From Hydractinia symbiolongicarpus (taxonomy: Eukaryota; Cnidaria; Hydrozoa; Anthoathecata; Hydractiniidae), in NCBI RefSeq assembly GCF_029227915.1, contig NC_079877.1:13641351-13701350 (forward strand): 60,000 nucleotides of DNA, in the 5' to 3' direction. Both the position numbers and the translations under genes were made by a program. A model generated the notes under the pieces. It had not been told where the DNA came from and ran no database searches. It worked only from the letters and a program-made list of their open reading frames with translations. This document shows, one piece after another, positions 1 through 11,700 of the stretch. How positions within the stretch are numbered: the first letter of the stretch is position 1; the number at the start of each line of letters is the position of its first letter.

Positions 1-2743
1 TCAGTGTTAAGGGTGGGTTTAACTCTTTTTCTCCTACTTATGGGCGTAAATAAATATAAATCAATTCAGTTTAATAATTTAATTCAATTTAATATATAAA
101 ACAACAACAAATTCAAGTTACTTAGTTTTTACCATATCTGTGGAATACTGAAATAAATTCAACTTTTTTTTCTCCTACATATGTGACTTTGTTTCTATTA
201 TAATAATAAGTCTGTCTGTAACATGGAAAGTGGATATGTTTAACTTTGTAGGTGATTAATTTTTTAATGTTTTTTTGTTACGTATTTTTTCCTGACAACA
301 CGAAAGTTGACAAACCGATTGACATAATATATTGTGACAGCATGTTATCAATTGCAATAATCTATTTATGCAAAATAAATGCACTCATCTGAAGTGAAAA
401 GAAATATGACAAAGAAAAACACAATTTAATACTCCACAAAATTAAAAAAACAAACAAAACAGACCTCTTATCAACATTAATTTAATTTCAAATAATCGCA
501 TTTTTATATATAGATAGTAACACACCACAAAGACATATTAATTGACGAAGAGGGTAAAACTAAAGTAGGGTGTTGTTTAATAGACACCAGGAAGTTTAAA
601 TACATACTAGTTAATAAACAATAAGTTGTTTTAGGAGTTGACTGACATCACCAGTGCAGTACGTAAACAAAAAAATGCAACGTTTGTTAAGTCTTTTTGT
701 AAAGAGCTTAAAACCTGATCAAAATAATTTATAGGATCGTGTCCTTTTTGGTGAACATACAAGGAGATAGAGGGTTTAAACATTTTGCTGATGTCACCAA
801 AAATCTGTAATAGTACAAAAAATTATATATACAATTTATATACATTATATATATTATTGCATACCCGTTGCCTTAATCATATAGATCTTGAAACGTCGAT
901 CAAGAAAATGTATAGGATCATGTACCTTTGACATATGGTTGCAGAGATATTGTGGTTCAGAGGTTTTTTGATGACCTTATTAAACGTCCATTCCAAACAG
1001 ATTCCAGGTTTTGAAAACTTAGCCAATTTGGTCCCAGGGAGTCCCTAGTTATACCAATGGCTTCTTTAATTTAAATTAAGCTATTGACATTAGAAACCTG
1101 GTGCCGTATCCTTACAATATTTTAACATTTTCTCCCAAATATTATTTTATTAAAAGGAGTAAATACAAAATAATGAAACAATAACTGGCCAAATTTGCAC
1201 TAAAACTCTGACTTGATCAAACAATGTCCACAAAAATGCTTGCACGAACAAAAGTTTACTATATTGAAACTATTTTGATATGTTTTCAATATTATAACTC
1301 ATCCTTTCAAAATGTGCTAAAGGTCAAGTTGAAATAACAAATGTCAAATTTTAAAAGAACTGGATTTTTAGTGTGAAATTAAAACATATCAAAAAAGCAC
1401 TTTTTCTCGTTTAATATTGTTGTACATTACTTATATTAAGTGTGAATTTTTTCTTTATATTTGCAAAAACTGTTTAAATAAAAAGATTCTTATTCAACTT
1501 GTTTACAAATCTCACCCACATTATTTTGATAATCATTTGTGTTAAAATCACATTGCAAACAAATATTTTCAATGATAAAAATAGTCTGCCCGCCGTCGGC
1601 GTTAAATAAATTCATAACAGGCAGAAATATAACTAAAATAAGTTTACAATAAACATAAAAAACACTAATACCTATTTATAAAACATAAATTTATTAATGG
1701 GAAGAAGCACATTGTCATGCATAGTTTTATACTATATTTGTGCGAAATAAAATAAAATATAGCATAATACATGGTTGCTTATATAACTGCTGTTTTCAGT
1801 AACCTCTGTTAGAATGCTGAACTATTGACGACTAAAATATTTATAGCTAACTAGTGCAACCATTTCTCCAAGGTTAAATATAGCTAGCTACAGGTGTAAA
1901 CAAGATATAAACTATCTTAAATTAATCATGCATTTACTTTCAATGTAAGCGTTCCTTATTCCTCCTACCTTAGCTTTATTTTAGTTCAATTACAGACTTT
2001 TGTAATCAAAACCAGCATCTACAGTAGATTTGGCTAGCTACAAGAAGGTAGCTAGCAAGCTATAGTCAGTAAAAAGTATTAGTTTCTTACAGTTAAAAGC
2101 TCTTTCTGAATTCTCACTACCATCAACCGGGATAAGAATACTTCGTGGCATTTTAAAATTCTTAATAAACAAATATCTACTTCACTAAAATGAACTTGTA
2201 GCTAAAATGTTTTTCCACTTATTATTCGCAGCCGTGAACCAGGTCGATGTTTTAAAAATGCAGCCTCCAAAAGGAGGTGTACGCAATTGCTCGGGTCCAG
2301 TGCAATCCAGGGTGAAATATTTAATTGGATAAAAAAGGTATAACCCAAAATATTTCAATTTCGTGATAACTATGTAGCACTATTGTTTTGAAACTATTGT
2401 TTTTTAAAAAAGTTTATATGTTTTATTTGAGACGGCTACACAGAGATTTAGGGTGAAAGGACACATAATGCTAGCATAATTTAAAATAATAACCCCCGTC
2501 TTTACCTTAATTCTAACAACGGATAGATAACATGCTACTTCTGTATGAAAAATGTAAATGTGATAAAAAAAAGTTTTGTTTTGTTTTTAATGTATGACGG
2601 ATATGGGTATCAAAATCATTAAAAAACATAGTCTTTACTACTTTGTTCCTTCACTAATAATACCGTTTTAAAAAGATAGCCGCGTTGGCCTAACATAACT
2701 TATGCTACAGCCGGTTCTGCAAATTAAGTCAGAAATTTAAAAA
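1..2743. other. Intergenic region upstream of ALG9
   Basis: No gene is seen. The stretch is AT-rich with no convincing long open frame. The only recognisable structure is the Helitron-like remnant at 608-1130, listed separately. The last 100 bases before 2744 must hold the ALG9 promoter and 5' UTR. They are less AT-rich than the surroundings, but I see no certain TATA box or initiator. Confidence 0.6.
608..1130 (-). mobile_element. Degenerate Helitron-like remnant
   Basis: The stretch follows, with many mismatches, the body of the tandem units at 37215-40021. It starts with CTAGT at 608. It then has the 'GTTGTTTTAG ... GCTGA(TC)GTCA ... AGTGCAGT' section, the 'CTTGAAACG...GATCAAGAAAATGTATAGGATCATGTAC' section near 890-925 and the 'AATTTGGTCCCAGG' section near 1027. 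The expected right end is missing, so this is an old, truncated copy on the same strand as the 37-40 kb array. No coding sequence. Confidence 0.65.
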
Positions 2744-5700
2744 ATGGCGGCGGAGAGACAGCCAAGGTCCAGGTTTTCTAAAAAATCAAGTCAATCTAGA
2801 AGTAATTTGGATTCTAAGCTTCACAATAACAAGTAAAGCTTTTATTTTTATACAACTTGCGTTTAAATTCTTCCGGACTGAACGATTATTTGGTTACATA
2901 TTAAAACTTTTTAGCACCTCCTCATCTAAAAACTTTCTGTGGCACTCCCTCACACAATATATAGCTATAGCCTCGTCACTAAACCTATCTTCTTTTATAG
3001 TATCTTACAGAGTTTATTATAATTATACTATACGACTAGATCCTGTACTATACCTATGGTTGTGTATATATACATAAGCTCAGTTTATACCCAACAAAAA
3101 CTTGTATGTTGTAGCAAAATATCTTCTTACTTACTTACTTACTTACTTACTTTCCCAACAGCTTTTCCTTAGGGGCCTTAGAAATTTTTTTGGGGCCCCT
3201 AGCATCGCGTAGTGGACGAGGGTGCCGTATACGCCGTAAAAAGTGCGGGTGTTTTCAGGCGAGTTCGGCGTTTTGAAAAAAAAATCAAGTATTTGCCGAA
3301 AAAACCCTGCATAGACGCGAACAATGCCTGAAAAAGGAAGAAAAACAGGCATTAATGATTCAAAAAACTATAAAAATTGAAATAAACTTACTATGTGGTA
3401 GCGAAGTTCTTAAAAGAACTGTTTTTGATAGTTTATATTAAGATTTACTTGATGATAAATAACTTATATAAAAACTTTATTAACTCCTTTATCTTCAACC
3501 GCCTTCTTCCAACTATCGTCCACATAGTCAGTCTCTTTCAGGAGAGGCGTGCAATCGCACGCGCACGCCTTGGCACATGCCTAAATCTTTTCAGGCGTGT
3601 GATTAATCGCACGCCTGAAAAACAAATATTGAGTTTTCAAAATCAATCCATTTTGTAGCATGCGATGGCAGCCCTCAAAAGAATTTTTGGAGACTCGTCA
3701 GACAAAACGTCCGATAGATTTCCGTCATGGTCGGACACTTTTAGATCTCAGAAATTACTGAATAGTCCTGGTCCTTTTAATCCATGAGCAAGCCTATTCA
3801 TAGCCAACCTGACCATCCTAGCTAATTCACCAACTCCTGACTTAGTTTAAAGAATTTTTTTGAAGTTTTAAGCCATGTGGATAAAGATTTTTTTTAGCTT
3901 GAAAACAAAGCATATTTTTGCCTATTTGCTTGTGATGACCTGAAAAGTGAACAATAAATATAAAAATGACAGTATACTATTTCGGACATGTAGAAAAGGA
4001 AGTTAAGATTGAGAGAGTCGCTATACCAGTAGACGCTCGATCATCGTGTTTGGGGTTCACGATTTAAAACGTCCCCCACTTTTCTACTGCAAAATAAATG
4101 CGCAACAAAAAAATAACCTCAGAGCCTGTGCCTAATGCGTAACATTCTTTGCACGTGCGCTTTACATCGCAGGCGTTACTTGAATGTGCGAGTAGGTGTT
4201 TGAGTGAAATTTGAGTAGTTGTGCGAATCATCGCACACCTACTCAAATATTCCTGAAAAAGACTGCATAGTATGTTACAAGGAATTGCATTTCGAGAATG
4301 TTCCGGGTGAGTTCAAGAAAGTGCGGGCGGTTTGGGACGACAACCGCCAATTTAATTCGAAAAGTCGCCCGAACTTGCCCTTACATATGCGGGTGTTTGC
4401 GGTTTATTGGCACCCTCTTCGAAGTGGCTTATTCATTCGTGACCATACTTTAATATTTTTTTTATATTTGTATGTGACTTGTGTACAACAAAAAATATTT
4501 TCTGTTGTTTTTCATGTTTTCCTGTTGGCAAACATTTTTTCTTTACTTAGAAGTAGATACATGTTTCAAGTGAAATATATCAGAATGAAATTTTAATTTT
4601 TGTGCTGCAGGAATAGTAGGGAGACACAGTAAAACCAATTTACAGAAATAGGTGAAATAAAGCTAGCATTGAAACTAGCATGAAAATTTTTAATTGTCAT
4701 ATAAAAAGCAACATGAAGAGAGGCGTTCATTTTTCATAAAAATTACAATCGAGGGCAAAAAATATATGGTATTCACTCGTGCTTACTTTTTCTGTGTTAT
4801 CACTTATGTTGCAAGTTCAAAAGTTCCCCGAACTTATACACAAAGTGAGTCTATTTGATTCCCTTCAAATCAACCTTGTTTCTAGGGCATTTTGCCTTTT
4901 TGAATTAATTTTGCTACTCTGTAATAACAACTCAGGGGCTAAAAGACCGTTGGGATGAAGATATCTTCAAAATTATTTGTTTTGTTTCTTGCTTTTTTTT
5001 GTATTGTGTTTTAAAGAAAAATAAAATAGGTAAAAAATAAAGAGAATCTTTGACGACGATAACACGATATTATTTCAAGTGTATATATATAATGATTTTT
5101 ATGGTTCATCATTAGCGCCATTATTAGCTGCCACTTAACTTTCCTTAAGGTCTGTAGTGTGAAGAAATTTTGCAAAAACTACAAAAATACGGTCTACAAT
5201 TTTATTCTATTTAGGCTTTTTAATAAAGTTTCTTTAAACAAAATTCTTATTTTATTACAAGTTGTTAAAATTCTATTTGGGTTTATAAACTGCCCTATAT
5301 CTTTTTGTAGCATAGCATCATAATACAACTTAGTGTCTTCTGAGAACCATGTGATATAATGCCTTATATTGTGACAGGGTATAAATAAATATAAGCAAAT
5401 CTTTGTGTGTATTCTTTGATTAAACACACATATAACCAGCTTTCCCAAGGAAGAGCAATTTCAAAAAGTTCATTGGCTTTTAAGGTAGTTATTTAAATTC
5501 TTTTTTTCTTAAAAAACATTTCTATCGCCGCTTTTCGTTTATGAACTTAAAATGCGATCTCAAAAAACATTTCTATCGCCGGTTTTCGATTTTAAACTTT
5601 TAAAATGCGATCTAAAAAAACATTTCTATCGCTGCTTTTCGTTTATAAACTTAAAATGGGATCTCAAAAAACATTTCTATCGCCACTTTCCGTTTATAAA

Positions 5701-8700
5701 CCTTTAAAATTCAATCTAAAAAAACATTTCTATCGCCGCTTTTCGTTTTTAAACTTTTAAAATGCGATCTAAAAAAATCATTTCTATCGCTGTTTTTCGT
5801 TTTTAAACTTTTAAAATGCAATCTAAAAAAACATTTCTATCGCCGCTTTTCGTTTATAAACTTAAAATGCGATCTCAAAAAACATTTCTATCACCGTTTT
5901 TCGTTCTTAAACTTCTAAAACACGATCTAAAAAAGCTTTTCCATCAAAATTAAAGTTTCAATCTTTGTTAAAATATAATAATTTCTATCGCTTAAAAGCT
6001 TTATTTAACCCGCGCAACCAACAATGCCTTCTCGCTAGTTTATTTAGTTTCCACGCAAAACTTTTGTTTAATAAAAATATTAAACAATGGCTCTTCGTGT
6101 CACATTGATAGAGTTGATAACACTTGAAATTATGCTATTGGGAATAGTTATGTTAACACTATTTAACAATAGTTACGCGCAGTTATAATAAGCTATTTTT
6201 TCTTCGATAATCTTTTGTTTATTACGCGCAAGTTAATGACTTACAAGACTCAATTACAATTACAATTAACTTACAAGACTCGCAAGATAATAAGAACAAA
6301 AGACAAACAACTACCGCCTCCGAGAAAAAGGTGTGAAACTTGAGCGTACGCGTACGCTTACATCTGTACTGTACTGTAACAGAGAAAAAATGAACTAACT
6401 GACTTTATATATACAATACTTTTTTAATTTAAAAGCAAAAGATGAATGTAAGCTTTCTCATACACGCAATTATGTTCATAATAGACCTTTGTTTTTTAAA
6501 GATTTTATGCATTGCGAGAAAATGGAAAGATCAGGAAAATTATTGTTTACACAAACCTTGAAATTCAGAAAAATTATAATTCAGTGGCTATATTGTCGAC
6601 GTGATGAAGATCACGTAGACAAATTGTTTTTACATCGGCATTATCATCATCATCATTGCCATAATGTTACTCATTCACCCAAACTATTCTGATTATTCAT
6701 TTCTAAAAGGTGAAAATCTGTTTCCCTAAATTTTTTTCCTACATCTTCAATAATTTTCTGCGTGCTTACTTTGATTTCTCTGTTATCTTGTCTAGTCTAT
6801 ACAGGCCTTGCCATGAGTCGTGAGGAATTGCTTGCGCCTGCGTAGTGCTCGCGTAAATGCTTGTTACCCGAGCATTCTATTGCTCGCGTAAATATTAACA
6901 TTTTGAGATAAGTGTAAACGTTTTTCTCAAGAATTGATTGGTCTTTTAAGTAAAACTGAAAAGGTATTTGGTGTGATTATTTTCCACCCATTGTGCAACA
7001 GTTCTTCGGCCATTTTATAAAATGTCTGAGATACGAGCATTAAGGTTATTATTCGTTGCGCATTCATTTTGCAGTAGAAATGTGGGGGACGTTTTTAATC
7101 GTGAACCCCAAACACGATGATCGAGTGTCTTCTGGTATAGCGACTCTCTTAATCTTAACTTCCTTTTCTACATGTCTAAAAAAGTACAGTACTGGAATCA
7201 GGACACCTAACATCATAAGTGCATATCATGCGCGACACGAACGATCCGCGATCCTATCGTGACCATCGCGATAGAAAAATGTTAACAAAGATAGTCGCGA
7301 TGTATAAAAAAATAACGATGCTATCGCGATCGTCTCTATTAATCGTGATTGTTGCGATGGATCATGAATAACATTAAAAATATTAAACAATAGATGTGTA
7401 TAGCTAATCTTGTGTCTTTGTTTTTGTTACATTTAAAAATTCTTTTGCATCTTGTATTTTTATTAGAAATTGGATTTTAGAAATAAGGTGACTCCAACTT
7501 AATTACTTGTTCTATGCGCAAAGTAGATAGTAGTTTATGGTCTGTCGGTCGGCGAAATAAAAATAATTTTATCGAGACTGTATAAATGGTCGGAACAACA
7601 ATTTAGCACACGAACCACATTGTTTTAGCACACGAACATCTTTTATTCACACATGAATTTATTTGTTAAAGTATCTCTGATATTGTAAACGCTTATGCGA
7701 CTGCTATTGTTCTGCACACGAAAGAAATGCTATATCTTTTGTCTATACACGCAACGATTTATATTACGCTAGTTAGAATGTATGATCTTTTGATTAAAAT
7801 AGTGTACCATATAGAAAATGTGATATAAAAACAAGGCAGAATACGCTTGTTGTAACACCCTCCTTCGTTATGATATTTAATTAACTTTAATGCTACGAAA
7901 GACTTTAAATATTGGTAACTAAACTATGTTCCGTAAAAAAAACTTGCACTTAGATTTATTAGATTTTCTTATAAGACTGCAGAAAAACATTTAAAGAACA
8001 CTTGAAGCTTTTTTTACAATATTTTAAGTTGGAGGAGAATAACTTGCTGCATAAATATAACTTTAAAAACAACACAAGCATATTCTGTGTATCTTTTAGA
8101 ACCGGCACAAGAAAACTTTTTGCCTCATAACCCTCTAAAAACAAGTTTTTTTAAAAAAACAAAAAACAATTATTGATATTTAATTGCGCTATTCTCTCAT
8201 GACCTTAATTATGTGATTTTAATAATGTTTAAAGATGTATCATGACGGTCGCGATATGGATCGCGAAAGTCACGATGCTAAAAAATTTTACTATCGCGAC
8301 AGCATCATGAATCGTGCGATGTTAGGTATCCTGATTCCAGTACTGTATGCATGACTATACTGTCGTTTTCATAAATTTAATGTTTATTTTTCAGGTCATC
8401 ACAAGCAAATAGGAAAAAATATGCTTTGTTTTCAAATTAAAAAAAATCTTTAGCCGCGTGGTTTAAATAAAACTAATAAATAAAATCTCTTTTTAAAAGG
8501 TACACGTCAGGTACATAAAATTTATACAGAAAAAAAATTATACTGCACTTTGGTTTCGTTTTTAAAATTGTTTGAATAATAGTTGCGGCATAAAGAAAAT
8601 AATCCATTAAATTTAAACCTGCTATGGTTTCCAATTGTTTCTTCAAATGAAGAAATTATCTACAATTAAATCCATGATAAATTGTCTGTTCCGCCTATAA

Positions 8701-11700
8701 GTGCAGTTTTACAGACTTTGCGTCATCCGTGCTTCGTCGGCGTTCACCTCCGCGTTCACCTCCGCATTAGTTAAGAACCGCATGGCTGGATTTCTTGTGA
8801 AGACCTGGTTACCAATGATGAAGGGGCCAAGCAAAAGAGATTTATGTCTAAGTAATTTTTAAAAAGTCTGGAGTCAGTGAATTAGCTAGGATGGTCAGGT
8901 TGGCTATGAATAGGCTTGCTTTTGGATTTAAAAGGACCAGGACTATTCAATAATTCTGAGATCTAAAAGTGTCTGACCAAGACGGAAATCTATCGAACGT
9001 TTTAACTGATGGAATTTCAAAATGAGCTACGGATATGTCCGTCCAAAGTCGAAATATGGCGGACGCTTTAATCACACGCCTGAAACGATTTAGGTGTGTG
9101 CCAAGGCGCACGCCTCTCCTGAAAAAATGACCTGAGAGACTAAATGTAAAGTTTATTTAGCAAAAAAGACGATCTGACGCAAGCAATTAATTGCTCGGGA
9201 GGTTATTTGCTCATGGCAAGGCCTGCTATATTATAATACCTGCATACGTCTGTCTATTAGGCGACTCCAATTTAATTAGTTGTTCTACGGGCCCGACCGA
9301 CCCTAATTTTCAAAAAAATAATACCAAGCAAAAACGTTTTATAGAAAAAAACATGAAATAAAAACAAACTTTTTCCCATCCCATCTCGTAAAAGTATAAC
9401 GAGCATAGAAGATATCAATGATGTTATCTTTTGTTGGTTGAATGTCCATCTACAATTATACTAAACAAGGTGAATCAATAACATTGCTTTAGGTCCACCA
9501 TTGGTCAGACCACTGGAACTTGATTCTTTGTTCATGGTAATTTGTTGCGATAAAACTAAAATGTGCAGTGTGCTAATTTTGTAATCACAAAAACAGTTGC
9601 GTGGTTAAACAGAATTTTAAATTTTTATGTGATTTATAACCAAAATTAGCTACTTTCGCTAAAATAGGTATAATACAAGTGAAAAAGAAGACAGATTATT
9701 GTCGTAGCACCCATCATGATCAATATATATGTTTAAAATTACGCTAGCCAAACTTTAATACAGCAAGAGTTTGGTCAATACCATTTAGGAAAAATAATTA
9801 AAACAAAATAGAATATTCTTGTCGTAACACCCTCCTCCGTTATGAATTTAAAAAATGATTTTAACGCTGCGACTTTAAATATTCTCAACTAAACAACCAT
9901 AGTCCGAAAAATAATTTGCACTTAAATTTAGATTTTCCTATAAAACTGCGCAAAAAACATTAAGGGGCTGTTCATATGAGGCGAGCTGGTCCGGTTGACT
10001 ATGCTGGCTCGGTCAGGCAGGCTGATATTTTGTTACGTTCATATGAGGCGAGCTGGCTCGGTGAAGCGAGTTGAAAATAGTCACAAAAGTTTGTTCATAC
10101 ATTTTATATGGCGTTCTATTATTACAATAAATCACAATTATGAAAAAGCTACAAATAATGATTATTTTGTCAAAACAACGATAAATACTCAACGATAAAA
10201 TTTGATGGTAATGTTATTCTTCTGGAGTGGTTTTTTATATTTATTGTTCCAATGCATACGTAATGTTATTTTCACCAATAGTTATATAAATTGACAAAAA
10301 AAGTTAAACCTTCATTATATTTGGCATTTCTGTACAGAAAAAATGCTTTCTACAAATAAAATAATCTTGATCATGCTCAAAATAAAGTGAGTCAGCCTGC
10401 CTGGCCGGGCTGGCCCGTTCATATGGAAAATTTTCATCCAGCCTAGCTGGGGTCTCGGTTAAAACAAGGGAGATCTCGGCAAGGGCTGTCTTAGTTGTCA
10501 TATGATCACATTTTTATTTTTGTGTTATGTGTTTCTTAATAGTAGCGAGATCCTGCCCAGCCGAGCCAGCCTGGCCTCCATATGAACAGCCCCCAAAAGA
10601 GGGGCTGTTAATATGGAAACGGGTGAATGTTTTATTATTTTAAGTAGGAGAAGAATAACTTGCTGTATGAATTTCGAAACAATACAAGTATATTCTGTAC
10701 AACTTTTAAAACAGCACAAGAATAATTCTTGCTGTATAACTTTCAGAACAACACAACAAAAATTCTTGCTGCATAACTTTTAAAAACAAGTTTTTGATCA
10801 TGCAAGTATTTTTGTCTTTTCCCCTTGAGAACTATACATAATTTTTAGTGAGACAAATTATTATTATTCGAAAATACATGCGAAAATATTATGCAAAAAT
10901 ACATAGAAAAAAAAGTTGTTGTAACACCCTCTTTCGTTGTTATTTTTTATTATTTTTGTTGTTGTTTCGACCATACATTCTCGATAAAATTATTTTTATT
11001 TTGCCGACCAACCGACCGTAAGTTACTATCAACTTCACCCGTAGAACAACTAATTAAATAAGAATCTCCTTAGGCGAAATTGTAACTGCAGTAGCCAGAC
11101 ACAAAATGTGGTAAACATAGGTCAGATGAAATGCAGTAAATAAAGGACAGGCAAAGTCATGGATTTATCCATGGGTTGCCGACTAGTTTTAAAAAATTGT
11201 ATTTTACCAATTTAGAAAGAGAAGAAAGGCAGTTTTCTAATAATATATTATGCATAAATTATTTTGATACCTTTTTTTTGGCGTTTTTATAGATCTTATG
11301 ATGAACTGTGTTGGTGCCCAAGAGCCTCTGTGGTGTTCAATGTGTTGTTATCAGCTCGTATCAGTGCTGCCTTTCTTAGCAATATTTCTGATTGTGATGA
11401 GACGTACAACTATTGGGAACCGGTAAGTGTTTATATAAAAAAGTCAAAATTTGTGTGCTTTGTGCAGAATGTTTATCTCTTCTTATTGACAAGACAAGTT
11501 TTTTCTTTGTTCTACTTTCTAATTGATGAGTTTGTATTGTATGTACCACCACAAATTTTTTTTTAAATGTTCTTTCATTGGAAGATAATTTGTGATGAAA
11601 ATGTAATGTTGCTCTTAAGAAAGTTTTTGTTGGAGAGCTAAATATACTGAGGTAAAGTTCTAAATCATGCTCTCCGTCACAACTTTGTGTGCAAGCTTTT

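Larger units (their letters stand above)
6798..11186 (+). mobile_element. Non-autonomous Helitron split by nested insertions
   Basis: The 5' end is cut: TCTATA at 6798-6803 is continued by CTATATTATAATACCTGCATACGTCTGTC from 9227. Together these match the 5' end of the intact mini-Helitron at 41775 (TCTATATTATAATACCCG). The 3' end is at 11186: a hairpin made of CATGGA and TCCATG around TT (near 11158), then GGGTTGCCGACTAG, followed by T. Helitrons end in a short hairpin about ten bases before CTRR and insert between A and T, which fits. Only about 160 bp of true Helitron sequence remains once the insertions at 6804-9226 and 9260-11069 are removed. No Rep/helicase gene is present. Confidence 0.65.
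2833..11292 (+). other. ALG9 intron 1, filled with nested transposons
   Basis: The intron starts with GTAAAG and ends in a T-rich tract plus AG at 11291-11292. At least six repeat structures listed separately fill it: an inverted element copy (3220-4423), a 52-bp tandem array (5511-5950), and a split Helitron (6798-11186) with further insertions. The stretches 4424-5510 and 5951-6797 are AT-rich and hold nothing I can name. The short open frames inside are not supported as genes. Confidence 0.7.

Noticed and set aside
4219-4596. 125-codon frame in ALG9 intron 1
   Set aside because: It crosses the end of an inverted-repeat element and runs into AT-rich DNA; no recognisable protein.
6640-6660. 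Short (ATC)n run in ALG9 intron 1
   Set aside because: Too short and ordinary to list as a repeat.
11264-11292. ALG9 starting at ATG 11264
   Set aside because: The stretch is a T-rich splice acceptor tract followed by AG; the residues it would add do not resemble an ALG9 N-terminus, and 2744-2832 joins in phase.
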